Shown piece after piece: positions 45,148-53,701 of a stretch of DNA of 64,000 bases (positions within the stretch are counted from its first letter, which is position 1; every line of letters begins with the position of its first letter). The DNA is from Actinomadura oligospora ATCC 43269 (GTDB lineage: Bacteria; Actinomycetota; Actinomycetes; Streptosporangiales; Streptosporangiaceae): the NCBI RefSeq assembly GCF_000518265.1, contig NZ_JADG01000007.1, positions 468,257 to 532,256 on the forward strand, given 5' to 3'. The position numbers and the translations under genes are program-made. The notes beneath the pieces were generated by a model. That model was not told the DNA's origin and searched no databases. It saw only the letters and a program-made list of their open reading frames with translations.

Positions 45148-45878
45148 GGGCGGCGGAAGGCGCGCAGCCGGTCCAGGCGGGTCGCCACGGCGGGCTCGCG
45201 GACGGCGAGGGCTCGCGCGACGTCGCGGAACTGCCGGGCGCGGTGCAGCTGGGCGCGCCAGTCGGTGCCGGTGGCGCGGTGCGCGAGCGGCACCTCGACC
45301 TCGGTCACCCGGAAGCCCTTGCGCAGCAGGTCGATGGTGAGGGCGGTCTCGACGCCGAACCCGGCGGCGAGCGGCCGGGCGGCCTCGAACGCGGCGCGGG
45401 TCAGGCAGCGCTGGCCGTTCAGCGGCTGGGTCGGCGTCCAGCCGGTCGCCCGGTGGATGCCGTCCCGCGACAGCCGGACGACGAAACCGTGCCCCCCGAG
45501 CTTCACCGTGGACGAGAACACCGCGATCGTCATGTCCGCCCCGCCCGCGCGGACGGGCGCGACCAGCGGCGCGGCCTCGGCGGCCGTGCCCGCGAGGTCG
45601 GCGTCCAGGAAGAGCAGGTGGCGAGGCTGGTCGCGGCCGTGGTCCAGCAGCCGGACGGCCTCCGCGCCGGTCTCCATCGCCGCGCCCTTGCCCCGGTTGC
45701 GGCTGTGCCGGACGACCCGCGCGCCCGCCCGTTCGGCGGCCTTCCCGGTGCCGTCGGACGATCCGTCGTCCACGACCACCACCAGGTCGGCGCCGGGCAG
45801 TCCCAGCGCGGCCTCGACCGTGGCGCCGATCCGGTCGGCCTCGTCCTTCGCGGGAATGATCACCGCTACGTCCTGCAT
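45144..45878 (-). CDS. GT2 glycosyltransferase, polyprenyl-phosphate sugar synthase-like
   Basis: A 244-residue GT-A enzyme that probably transfers a sugar from an NDP-sugar to polyprenyl phosphate, giving the donor used by the coupled MptB-like enzyme. Motifs are VAVIIPAKDEADRIGATV at the N-terminus, VVVVDDGSSDGT near 35, LFLDADLAGT near 90 (DXD equivalent) and NGQRCLTRAAF near 153. There are no membrane helices. TACGAT ends 7 nt before the ATG at 45878, so it is leaderless. The pairing of this gene with an MptB-like gene supports a mannan pathway. Confidence 0.87.
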   Translation of the reverse strand: MQDVAVIIPAKDEADRIGATVEAALGLPGADLVVVVDDGSSDGTGKAAERAGARVVRHSRNRGKGAAMETGAEAVRLLDHGRDQPRHLLFLDADLAGTAAEAAPLVAPVRAGGADMTIAVFSSTVKLGGHGFVVRLSRDGIHRATGWTPTQPLNGQRCLTRAAFEAARPLAAGFGVETALTIDLLRKGFRVTEVEVPLAHRATGTDWRAQLHRARQFRDVARALAVREPAVATRLDRLRAFRRP

Positions 45879-45985
45879 GCGCCCGATCGTAGCGACCGCC
45901 GCGCCCGCCACGCCGGAACCCGACCGGACCGTCCACACCGGGCCGCCTTCGCCTCGGCGGGAGAAGGCGGTTTCGGGCGCGCGAA

Positions 45986-46016
45986 GGCCGGACGGCGCGG
46001 TGTGCGCCGTCCGGCC
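45986..46016 (-). terminator. Terminator of the STAS gene
   Basis: A perfect 13-bp stem (GGCCGGACGGCGC) with a 5-nt loop, 23 bp past the stop of the STAS gene. Confidence 0.75.
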
Positions 46017-46039
46017 GGGCCGTCAGGTCGTGGGGACCG

Positions 46040-46375
46040 TCAGAGAGTGTCGAGGGCGGGCACGGCGTCCACCACGGTGAACACCGTGTCGAGCCCGGTG
46101 ACCTGCAGGATGCGCTTGACGGCGGGACGCGGTGCGGCCAGTTCCAGCGCGCCGCCCTGCTCCTTGAGCCGCTTCATCGCGGAGAGCAGGACGTTCATGC
46201 CGGTCGAGTCGCAGAATTCCACACCGCTCAGATCGACGGTGATGCGGTCCGCCTGATCGCGCAGCAGGCCCGCGAGTGCGGCCTGCAACCGGGGCGCGGT
46301 GTACAGGTCCAGCTCGCCGGTCGCCGTGACGACGGCGTGACCTCCCTGAGATGCGGTCGAGACATTGAGCTCCAC
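46040..46375 (-). CDS. STAS-domain anti-sigma factor antagonist
   Basis: A 111-residue SpoIIAA/RsbV-type protein that frees a sigma factor by binding its anti-sigma kinase. The STAS fold is complete: GELDLYTAPRLQAAL near 20, VDLSGVEFCDSTGMNVLLSA near 47 with the phosphorylatable Ser in DSTG (S57), and the C-terminal VTGLDTVFTV. GTG at 46375 is chosen because TAGTGT ends 7 nt upstream; the GTG at 46384 is the alternative. Its partner kinase is not adjacent; an anti-sigma-type ATPase lies at 62617 in this window. Confidence 0.92.
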   Translation of the reverse strand: MELNVSTASQGGHAVVTATGELDLYTAPRLQAALAGLLRDQADRITVDLSGVEFCDSTGMNVLLSAMKRLKEQGGALELAAPRPAVKRILQVTGLDTVFTVVDAVPALDTL

Positions 46376-46645
46376 GACGGGCACACTATCGGGCGAACGG
46401 CCCCCGAGCCAGGGAGTTGGCCAAGTCCTCGTGTCGCGTGGGCGTGTCCCGCGCGCCGCGACGGTGCGTGTCCGGCCCGGTTGCGCGGTGTTACCTCCCG
46501 GGATGTCCGGAAGGTCGTCGTGCCGGGTTCCGGATCTGGCGCTTCTTGGCCGTGTCCGGACCCTGGATCTGCGCCATTCACCCCCCGCGACCTGCCCTCA
46601 TGGGGGACCGTAGGAGCCGTGGCCGTGCGGAGGGGGTGTGCCACC

Positions 46646-47017
46646 ATGAGGACCCGGCAGGGTGTGGATCCCCGCGAGCTCCGGCTGCGCGACCGCCTCG
46701 AATCCGTCCGGACGCGGTCGGAGAAGTCCAATTCCTGGCGCTCGGCCACCCAGTACCTCGGCCGCCTCGTGAACCGGTCCGGGTTCGTCCCGATCCGTAC
46801 CCGGTTGTCGCGCGAGGACCTGACGTTCCTGTCGGGCGCGCGGGACGAGGTCATGATGTTCACCGAGCTCACGCTGCGCCTGGTCGATCTGCACCGGCCG
46901 CAGGACGCGGGCGGCATCACCAGCGACCCGAACAACCCGATCCAGCGCTGCCGGGCCTGCATGTGGCGCTGGCCATGCCCGACGTTCCGCGCCATCGAGG
47001 AGTCCCTCGAACGGTAG
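46646..47017 (+). CDS. Hypothetical protein with CRACMWRWPCP motif
   Basis: A 123-residue soluble basic protein. The first 45 residues are helical and charged, the middle (60-88) is helical (DLTFLSGARDEVMMFTELTLRLVDLH), and the C-terminal 25 residues hold CRACMWRWPCPTFRA with three Cys and two Trp that may bind metal. I believe similar proteins occur in streptomycetes but know no function. The ATG follows GGAGGGGG by 9 bp. Confidence 0.72.
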   Translation: MRTRQGVDPRELRLRDRLESVRTRSEKSNSWRSATQYLGRLVNRSGFVPIRTRLSREDLTFLSGARDEVMMFTELTLRLVDLHRPQDAGGITSDPNNPIQRCRACMWRWPCPTFRAIEESLER

Positions 47018-47077
47018 GCGCGCCCTGACGCGCGCTCGGCACGACGTCGGGTACTCGGGGCCAGAAGGCGCAACGCG

Positions 47078-48193
47078 TCAGGCGGTGGCGGGGAGGCTCA
47101 CCTCGAAGCGGCAGCCGGGGCCCGCGTTGGTGACGCCGATCCGGCCGCGGTGGGCTTCGACGATGCCCCGGGCGATCGCGAGGCCGAGGCCACCGCCGCC
47201 GCCGGGCGTCCGGGCGGTCTCGCCGCGGAAGGCGACGTCGAAGACGCGCGGGAGGTCCTCGGCCGGGATGCCGCCGCAGGCGTCGGCGACCGTGACCCGG
47301 GCCTCCCCCTCGACGAGTTCGGCGGAGATCTCGATCGTGCCGTCGCCCGGGGTGTGCCGGATCGCGTTCACCACCAGATTGCGCAGGGCGCGGCCGAGTT
47401 CCGACGCGTCCACCTGGACGGGGCCGCCCGCGGACACCGCGCCGGTCAGCCGGACGCCCTTCGCGCTGGCCAGCGGCTCTGCGCCCGCGACGGCCTCGGC
47501 GATCAGGTCGGCCAGGCCGACGCGCTCGCGGGACAGGCGCAGCGCGCCCGCGTGGATGCGGGACAGCTCGAACAGGTCGTCCACCAGCTCGGCCAGCCGC
47601 TCCACCTCGACGCGCATGCGGCCGTGGTAGCGGTGGACGGTCTCCGGATCGGAGACGACCTCGTCCTCCAGGGCCTCGGCCATCGCGCGCAGCCCGGCGA
47701 GGGGGGTGCGCAGGTCGTGGCTGACCCAGGCGACCAGTTCGCGGCGGCTCGCCTCCAGGGCCTGCTCGCGCTCGTGCGACGCGGCGAGGCGCGCCCGCGC
47801 GGCCTCCAGCTCGTGGGACAGCTCGGCCAGCTCGGCGGGCAGCCGGACGGCGGGCGGCTCGAACGAGTCGGCCCGGACGGCCTCCACGAGCACCCGGTTC
47901 GCCGCGACGAGACGCCTGCCGAGCAGCACCGACACGGCGAGGGCCACGATCCCGGCCGCCGGCACCACCCACAGGATCACGATCAGGTCGTGCTCGTTGA
48001 GCAGCATCATCAGCGAGATCACCACGATGCCGGACACCGTCGCCAGCACGGTCGCGACGCCGACGACGGTCAGCTGCGTCGCCACGGACCGTCCGCGCAG
48101 CAGGTGCAGGGTCAGCAGGCCGGCGGCGGCGACCACCACGGCCGCCAGCGCGGAGTACCAGGCGACCCAGACGAGGTCAGCGAGGGGGATCAT
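47078..48193 (-). CDS. Sensor histidine kinase
   Basis: A 371-residue membrane kinase with an even, short sensor part. Two helices (about 8-33 and 42-95, the latter probably two segments) have almost no external loop, so the signal is likely in the membrane. Then come a HAMP-like linker, the DHp helix with the phospho-acceptor (WVSHDLRTPLAGLRAMAE, His near 159), and a full HATPase: N box NLVVNAIRHTP, G1 DACGGIP, F box RVFDVAFR, G2 GGGGLGLAIARGIVEAH. The ATG follows GGGAGGGG. It overlaps the response regulator gene by 17 bp. Confidence 0.93.
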   Translation of the reverse strand: MIPLADLVWVAWYSALAAVVVAAAGLLTLHLLRGRSVATQLTVVGVATVLATVSGIVVISLMMLLNEHDLIVILWVVPAAGIVALAVSVLLGRRLVAANRVLVEAVRADSFEPPAVRLPAELAELSHELEAARARLAASHEREQALEASRRELVAWVSHDLRTPLAGLRAMAEALEDEVVSDPETVHRYHGRMRVEVERLAELVDDLFELSRIHAGALRLSRERVGLADLIAEAVAGAEPLASAKGVRLTGAVSAGGPVQVDASELGRALRNLVVNAIRHTPGDGTIEISAELVEGEARVTVADACGGIPAEDLPRVFDVAFRGETARTPGGGGGLGLAIARGIVEAHRGRIGVTNAGPGCRFEVSLPATA

Positions 48194-49085
48194 CCGGGCC
48201 CCTCCCGGGGTCGTCCTGCCCCGCCGCGTCCGGAGGGGGTTGGTCTTCGGGGGACGGATCGTAGCGGTAGCCCACGCCCCAGACGGTGACCAGGCGGCGC
48301 GGGGCGGCCGGGTCCGGCTCGAGCTTCTCGCGCAGGCGGCGGACGTGGACGGTCACGGTCGCGGAGTCGCCGAAGGACCAGCCCCACACGCGGTCGAGAA
48401 GCTCCTCGCGGGTGAAGGCGCGGCCCGGATGGCGCAGCAGGAAGGCGAGCAGGTCGAACTCGCGGGCGGTGAGGGTGAGCGGGGCGCCCGCGAGCGTGGC
48501 CGTGTGCGCGTGCGGGTCGAGCTCCAGGTCGCCGTCCCGGAGCGGGCGTCCCTGCGCGGTCGGGACCACCGCGCCGCGCGCCCGCCGCAGCACCGACCGG
48601 ACGCGAAGGGCCAGCTCGCGCGGGCTGAACGGCTTGGTGACGTAGTCGTCCGCGCCCATCGACAGGCCGACGAGGCGGTCGGCCTCGGCGCCGAGCGCCG
48701 TGAGCATCACGATGGGGACCGTCATGGTCTCGCGGAGCCTGCGGCACACCTCCAGGCCGTCCATGCCGGGGAGCATCAGGTCGAGGACGACCAGGTCGGG
48801 CGGGTTCTCGTGGGCGCGCCTGAGCGCCTGGAGGCCGTCCGCCACGCACTCGACGTCGTGTCCGTCGCGGAGCAGGTAGCGGGCGACGACCTCGGCGACC
48901 GTGGGGTCGTCGTCGACCACGAGCACGCGTCCGGGAACCTCCGGCGCCGCAGCGCCCGCTCCGGCGACCGGACGCCCGATGGGCGCGGCGGCGGGGGCGG
49001 GGCGTCCGGGGGGCGCGGCAGCCGGACGGCCGGAAGGCGCGGGGGCGGGGCGTCCGGTGGGGGTGGGGCGCGGGGGTGAACTCAC
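48177..49085 (-). CDS. OmpR-family response regulator with Pro-rich N-terminal extension
   Basis: A 302-residue regulator. Receiver domain at about 52-165 with the acidic pocket VVDDD, phospho-acceptor in VVLDLMLPGMDG and Lys in VTKPFSP. A winged helix follows at about 185-280 (TAREFDLLAFLLRHPGRAFTREELLDRVWG, then VTVHVRRLREKLE), with an acidic Pro-rich tail. The first 50 residues are a low-complexity GRPAP/GRPVAG repeat that is not part of the family. GTG at 49085 is supported by TACCGT 6 nt upstream, so the extension is probably real. Partner of the overlapping kinase. Confidence 0.93.
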   Translation of the reverse strand: MSSPPRPTPTGRPAPAPSGRPAAAPPGRPAPAAAPIGRPVAGAGAAAPEVPGRVLVVDDDPTVAEVVARYLLRDGHDVECVADGLQALRRAHENPPDLVVLDLMLPGMDGLEVCRRLRETMTVPIVMLTALGAEADRLVGLSMGADDYVTKPFSPRELALRVRSVLRRARGAVVPTAQGRPLRDGDLELDPHAHTATLAGAPLTLTAREFDLLAFLLRHPGRAFTREELLDRVWGWSFGDSATVTVHVRRLREKLEPDPAAPRRLVTVWGVGYRYDPSPEDQPPPDAAGQDDPGRGPDDPPR

Positions 49086-49274
49086 GGGTCCACGGTAGGC
49101 GCGACGTGGGAAATCACACCCGTCGCGTCATCACTCCGTAAGAACTTCGGCTTGGAAAGGGCCTTCGGGGGGCGGGGAAGGGGTCGCTCTCGGGTTTTCG
49201 GACAGGCCGTCTTCGGACGCGGGAATCGGGTTCGGGGGGCTGCACCGAGGCGCGATGGTGGTTTTAATGGTCAA

Positions 49275-50273
49275 ATGCACCAGCCGACCCCCGCCGTACC
49301 CCCAGGTTCTCCGTTTCCGCCGCAGTCGCCGCGTCCGGGCCGTCCCGCCGGATCCCGTGTGCTGCCCGCCATTCTGTTGATCATGGTGGGCGGCGCGGTG
49401 GCCACCCTCGTGATCACGATCACGACCTATCTGGCCGTCCGTTCGGCGCGGCAGGTCATCGTGGAGGGCGCGCACCAAGGATTCCTGCTCTCTGATGGCT
49501 ACTTCTATATGCAGCTCGTCCTGGCGGGGTTGATCGTCGGGTTGCCGCTGCTGGCCGTCCGGTCGTCCAATTTCGTGGTGCCGGTGCTCGCGGCCATCGC
49601 CGCTTTCGTGGCGCTGCGCATCGGGTTCGTCCTGGGCACCCTGCTCTACTACGCGGGCGATCACGTCGGCGACATCATCTCGTCGGCGTTCAAGGACATG
49701 CCGGTCAGGGAGCTGATCACTCCGGTGGTGGCGTTGCTGGCGGCCGGGGTAGGCACGCTGCTGGGGATGTCGCGTGGCCCTTCGGCCGGTCCGGCCATGG
49801 GCATGCCCGCTCCTGGTGGTCCGGCGATGGCGCCCGCTCCCGGCGCTCCGATGATGGGCGCTCCCGGTGCTCCTGGCGCGCCGCAGTGGGGTGCGCCGCA
49901 GCCGCCGCCTCCGGCCGGGCAGCCGTTCAGCACGCAGCCTCCCGGACAGACCGGCGGCCAGCCGTTCGGCGCCGCTCCCGGGTTCGCGCCTCCGCAGCAG
50001 GCCCCGTCCGGGCCGTACGCGCAGCCCACGCCGGGTGCCGTTCCGCCTCCGCCCGCCGCGCCCGCCGCGCCCGCCGCGCCACAGGCCGCACCCGCGCCCG
50101 CGCCCGCTCCAGCTCCGTCCGAGAAGGACGCTCCCAAGACCATGCTGGACGCCAGCCGGACGATGTTCGACAGCGCCCCTGCCAAGCCGGCGGACGAGGA
50201 CGCGCCGAAGGCGTCGCCCATGACGCAGCTCGACCAGCCGCTTCCCGAGACGTCCGAGAAGAAGGACGACTAG
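49275..50273 (+). CDS. Membrane protein with Pro-rich cytosolic tail and TxxD motifs
   Basis: A 332-residue protein with about four helices (28-55, 76-95, 97-120, 148-165). A long disordered tail (170-332) is rich in Pro, Ala, Gly and Gln and ends in an acidic Lys/Asp segment. The tail carries TMLD, TMFD and TQLD, three TxxD sites of the kind bound by FHA domains when phosphorylated by Ser/Thr kinases. Function is unknown. The ATG is preceded by TTTAAT 6 nt upstream, suggesting a leaderless message. Confidence 0.75.
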   Translation: MHQPTPAVPPGSPFPPQSPRPGRPAGSRVLPAILLIMVGGAVATLVITITTYLAVRSARQVIVEGAHQGFLLSDGYFYMQLVLAGLIVGLPLLAVRSSNFVVPVLAAIAAFVALRIGFVLGTLLYYAGDHVGDIISSAFKDMPVRELITPVVALLAAGVGTLLGMSRGPSAGPAMGMPAPGGPAMAPAPGAPMMGAPGAPGAPQWGAPQPPPPAGQPFSTQPPGQTGGQPFGAAPGFAPPQQAPSGPYAQPTPGAVPPPPAAPAAPAAPQAAPAPAPAPAPSEKDAPKTMLDASRTMFDSAPAKPADEDAPKASPMTQLDQPLPETSEKKDD

Positions 50274-50292
50274 GACGCGCGGACGAGACGAA

Positions 50293-50328
50293 ACGAGGCG
50301 GGCCACGGCAGCAGGTGGCCCGCCTCGT
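50293..50328 (+). terminator. Terminator of the Pro-rich membrane protein gene
   Basis: A perfect 14-bp stem (ACGAGGCGGGCCAC) and 8-nt loop, 20 bp past the stop. No T-run. Confidence 0.75.
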
Positions 50329-50454
50329 GCGCGCTCAGGGGTGCCCCGGAGGCGTCCTCCTGAGGTCTCAGGGTCCGCCTAGGGGACGGGTAGGGGTCGG
50401 GGTCGTCCTCCAGAGTGATGACGACTCGTGCGTTCCGCGCCTAGATTTGACGGC

Positions 50455-50625
50455 ATGGGACGGACAATCCTGACAATCGTTGGTGTCATCATCGCGCTGT
50501 GGCTGGCCTTCACCGTGCTCGGCTGGGTCCTGTCGATGCTGAAGTTCTTCTTCATCATCGGCTTCTTCGCTGTCGTCATCACGCTCGTGGTCACGCTGGT
50601 CTCCAAGAGCTCGCGACGGCGTTAG
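50455..50625 (+). CDS. Small membrane protein (56 residues)
   Basis: A 56-residue protein almost wholly made of two hydrophobic helices (5-25 and 28-48) with a basic tail (SKSSRRR) that should stay in the cytosol. Too short for family assignment. TAGATT ends 7 nt before the ATG, the clearest leaderless promoter in this stretch. The coding bias is good. Confidence 0.72.
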   Translation: MGRTILTIVGVIIALWLAFTVLGWVLSMLKFFFIIGFFAVVITLVVTLVSKSSRRR

Positions 50626-50765
50626 CCGTTTTCTCTCCCGTTTCGGCTCGGGGGCGGAAAAGCACCGCTGGAACCGCTTGTCCCGGACACGCCGATGGCC
50701 CGATGATGCCCTCACCGCCGCCTGCCGGGCGGCGAGGGCGGGTCGTCGGTGAGAGGGGCGGGTCC

Positions 50766-52304
50766 ATGCCGGTGTTGACCGAGATTCTCCGCGAACGGGC
50801 GCACGGGCGTCCGGACAAGATCGCCTTCCACGCGGGCGACCGCGCGGTCACCTACCGGGAGTTCGACGAACGCGCCGACCGGGCGGCGGCGGCGCTCGCG
50901 GCGGCGGGCGTCGGGCCCGGCGACCGGATCGCGATCCTCGACAAGAACTCCCTCGAATACGCCGAGCTGCTGTTCGGCGCGGCCCGGATCGGGGCCGTCC
51001 TGGTCCCGGTCAACTACAGGCTCGCGCCGGACGAGGTGGCGTTCATCGTCACCAACGCGCGCGCACGAGTCCTGGTCGTGGGGCCCGACTTCGTCCCCGT
51101 CCTGGACGCGCTGAAGGATCGCCTCGAACACGTGAGCCGGACGGTGGTGACCGGGCCCGACTACGAGGAATGGATCGGGGCGGGAGCGCCTGCACCGCCC
51201 GCGCACGAGGCGAAGTCCTCGGACGTGTTCGTGCAGCTCTATTCGTCCGGGACGACGGGGCTGCCCAAGGGCGTGATGCTCACGCACGACAACTTCGCCA
51301 CCGCGCTACCGATCACCCAGGAACTCTGGGGTCTGGACGAGTCGACCGTCCTGATGGTGGCGATGCCGCAGTACCACGTGGCCGGGAGCGTCCTCACGAT
51401 CTGCACCCTGTTCGACGGCCTGACCGGAGTGATCGGACGCGAACCGGACCCCGTCCTCATCGCGCGCGCGATCGAGCGGCACAAGGTCACGCACATCTTC
51501 CTCGTCCCGGCCCTGCTGCAGTTCATGCAGATGATGCCGGACGTTGGCGCGTGCGACATGTCCAGCCTGCGGCTGCTGCTGTACGGCGCGTCCCCGATCA
51601 GCGACGAGGTGCTGCGGGGCGCGATCGCGATGCTGCCCGGCACCGCGTTCATGCAGGTCTACGGGCTGACGGAGACCACCGGCGCGATCACCTACCTGCC
51701 CGTCGCCGACCATGATCCGGACGGTCCGAATTCCTCCCGGCTGCGCAGCGCGGGCATCCCGTATCCGGCCTGCGACCTGCGCATCGCCGATCCGGCGACG
51801 CTGGAGGAGCTGCCCGCGGGACGGGTCGGCGAGATCCTCTGCCGGACGCCCCAGAACATGATCGGCTACTGGGACCTTCCCGCCGCGACGGAGGCTGCGC
51901 TGCTCCCGGACGGCTTCTTCCGCACCGGCGACGCGGGCTACCTGGACGAGGACGGCTACCTCTTCATCCACGACCGGGTGAAGGACATGATCATCTCGGG
52001 CGGGGAGAACATCTACCCGGCCGAGGTCGAGAACGTCCTGATGGGCCACCCGAAGGTGAGCGACTGCGCGGTGATCGGCGTCCCCGACGACCGCTGGGGC
52101 GAGACGCCGAAGGCGCTGGTCGTGGCGTCCGGCGACGTCGGTCCGGCCGACCTGATCGACTACTGCCGGGCGCGGCTGGCGCACTTCAAGTGCCCCTCGA
52201 CGGTCGAGTTCCGCGACGCCATCCCGCGCAACCCCACCGGGAAGATCCTCAAGCGCGAACTCCGCGCCCCCTACTGGGAGGGCCAAAAGCGCGCCGTCCA
52301 CTGA
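50766..52304 (+). CDS. AMP-binding acyl-CoA synthetase
   Basis: A 512-residue ANL-family ligase distinct from the one at 11285. Motifs: YSSGTTGLPKGVMLTH near 160, QVYGLTETTG near 298, GDAGYLDEDGYLFIHDRVKDMI near 387 and the catalytic Lys motif NPTGKILKRELR near 495. The spelling fits medium- or long-chain FadD enzymes. GAGAGGGGC precedes the ATG. It stands alone between a small membrane protein and a repeat-rich gap, so no pathway is implied. Confidence 0.92.
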   Translation: MPVLTEILRERAHGRPDKIAFHAGDRAVTYREFDERADRAAAALAAAGVGPGDRIAILDKNSLEYAELLFGAARIGAVLVPVNYRLAPDEVAFIVTNARARVLVVGPDFVPVLDALKDRLEHVSRTVVTGPDYEEWIGAGAPAPPAHEAKSSDVFVQLYSSGTTGLPKGVMLTHDNFATALPITQELWGLDESTVLMVAMPQYHVAGSVLTICTLFDGLTGVIGREPDPVLIARAIERHKVTHIFLVPALLQFMQMMPDVGACDMSSLRLLLYGASPISDEVLRGAIAMLPGTAFMQVYGLTETTGAITYLPVADHDPDGPNSSRLRSAGIPYPACDLRIADPATLEELPAGRVGEILCRTPQNMIGYWDLPAATEAALLPDGFFRTGDAGYLDEDGYLFIHDRVKDMIISGGENIYPAEVENVLMGHPKVSDCAVIGVPDDRWGETPKALVVASGDVGPADLIDYCRARLAHFKCPSTVEFRDAIPRNPTGKILKRELRAPYWEGQKRAVH

Positions 52305-52338
52305 CATCTGCAGGTCCGGGCTCCGCAGGTGGTCCGCG

Positions 52339-52476
52339 GCGCGCGCACGAGCCCCCTCAGAACAACTCTCTGTTCGACCCCTGGGAGTAGCTGGCATCCG
52401 CGCGCACGAGCCTCCTCCTTGAAGGCTCGTGCGCGCTGCTTTCGGGGTTTCCGTCCGTGCGGAGGCTCGTGCGCGC
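52339..52476. repeat. Four copies of a 13-mer forming nested hairpins, incl. terminator
   Basis: GCGCGCACGAGCC occurs at 52339-52351 and 52400-52412, and its complement at 52424-52436 and 52464-52476. The inner pair makes a perfect 13-bp stem with an 11-nt loop followed by TGCTTTC, a good terminator for the acyl-CoA synthetase gene. The outer pair can form an alternative, larger stem. Confidence 0.8.
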
Positions 52477-52481
52477 GGGGG

Positions 52482-53396
52482 TCAGACGAAGCGGATGGTG
52501 GCGGTGACGGGGCGGTGGTCGGACGAGCGGACCGGGGACGCCGGGACGCCGCAGCCGAGCTGGGCGGACCGGGTCGCGAAGATGTAGTCGGTCTTCTCCG
52601 TGGCCTTGCCGGAGTCGTCCTGGAGGGTCGGGTCGCCCGCGCGCCGCGGTCCGCCGCACTCGGAGTAGATGCTGTAGAACGCGTTCAGGGACTTCGCGCG
52701 CGGCTTGTCGGCGAAGTCGCCGCCGATGATCACGCGGTCGGCGTCGGCGAGGCCGAGCAGGGCCTGGGCCTGCTTGGGACGCCACGTGCCGTCCGGGTCG
52801 TCCCCGGGGGCGGACGAGCTGAACTGCGCGGTGCAGACCCGCGCGCCCCACGCCCGGACCGTCCCGCAGACCGCGATCCGGCCGTGTCCGGGCTGGGACG
52901 GCAGTCCGGAGTGGTGGACGTCGGTGAGGGGCTCACGGGTGGCGATGGCGAGGCCGAGGCGGCCCTGGCCGTTCACGCAGGCGCGGTCGGTGCGGTCGTC
53001 GGCGGCGGCCTGCGGCGCGAACGCCCAGCTCCAGGACTTCAGGCGGCCGAGCGCCTTCATCGACTTGACCTGCGCCGAGCACACCCGCTGCAGCAGCAGC
53101 GCGTCCGGCTGGACGACCTTTCCGGCCACCGCCGCCGAGGCGAGCTGCTTGTCGAACCTGCGGACGAGGCCGTCCGGGTCGCCGCCGAGCGGGCAGCCGG
53201 GCTCGGCGTCGCCGCAGACGTCCCAGGTCACGGCGTTGACCGAGACGGGACCGTCGGCGCCGGCCCGGGGACGTTCGGCGTCGGTCGACCCGAGGGCGGG
53301 GGACTTCTCGATCGCCGCGCCGGCGCCGGCCAGGGCGACCACGACGCCGGCGCCGCAGACGGCGAGCAGGGGAATCAGAGCGCGGGGGGCTCGCAC
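52482..53396 (-). CDS. Secreted endonuclease/exonuclease/phosphatase-fold protein, probably catalytically dead
   Basis: A 304-residue exported protein with an uncleaved or cleaved N-terminal signal (8-28). The EEP fold is recognisable from VNAVTWDVCG near 53, LLLQRVCSAQ near 101, VIIGGDFADKP near 222, KTDYIFA near 273 and SSDHRPVTATI near 293. Yet the metal-binding Glu of QEV is R104, the Asn of TWN is D59, the His of the THL strand is replaced (TAQF), and the Asn of GDFN is A229. The final Asp-His pair remains. It may bind rather than cut its ligand. GTG at 53396 has GGAG 5 bp upstream. Confidence 0.8.
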   Translation of the reverse strand: MRAPRALIPLLAVCGAGVVVALAGAGAAIEKSPALGSTDAERPRAGADGPVSVNAVTWDVCGDAEPGCPLGGDPDGLVRRFDKQLASAAVAGKVVQPDALLLQRVCSAQVKSMKALGRLKSWSWAFAPQAAADDRTDRACVNGQGRLGLAIATREPLTDVHHSGLPSQPGHGRIAVCGTVRAWGARVCTAQFSSSAPGDDPDGTWRPKQAQALLGLADADRVIIGGDFADKPRAKSLNAFYSIYSECGGPRRAGDPTLQDDSGKATEKTDYIFATRSAQLGCGVPASPVRSSDHRPVTATIRFV

Positions 53397-53593
53397 ACGT
53401 ACTCCATCAGGGGGTCAGCGGGGGTCTGGGGGAATCCCACCACATCAAGATCGGCCTCGCCAGCAGAACGAGCCGACCATCTCGGACAACCTACGCCTAA
53501 CGCGGACGTTCTAGAGCCTTCTCCTCAGACTCGGGCCGGTGACGGGCCCGGGTCACGATGCCGCTGACGCCGAGCCACTGACGCCGGGGCGGT

Positions 53594-53633
53594 GACGGGG
53601 GGACGCCGCAGCTCCGAACGGCGTCCCCCCGTC
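53594..53633 (-). terminator. Terminator of the MatB-like operon
   Basis: A perfect 14-bp stem (GACGGGGGGACGCC) with a 12-nt loop, 68 bp past the stop of the deacetylase/glycosyltransferase gene. Confidence 0.75.
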
Positions 53634-53701
53634 CTCCCTGTCGCCCGCGGCCGTGCCGCTGGGCGCGCCGGCCGATGGCCCCGCTCTCCGCCGGGCCGGC
53701 A

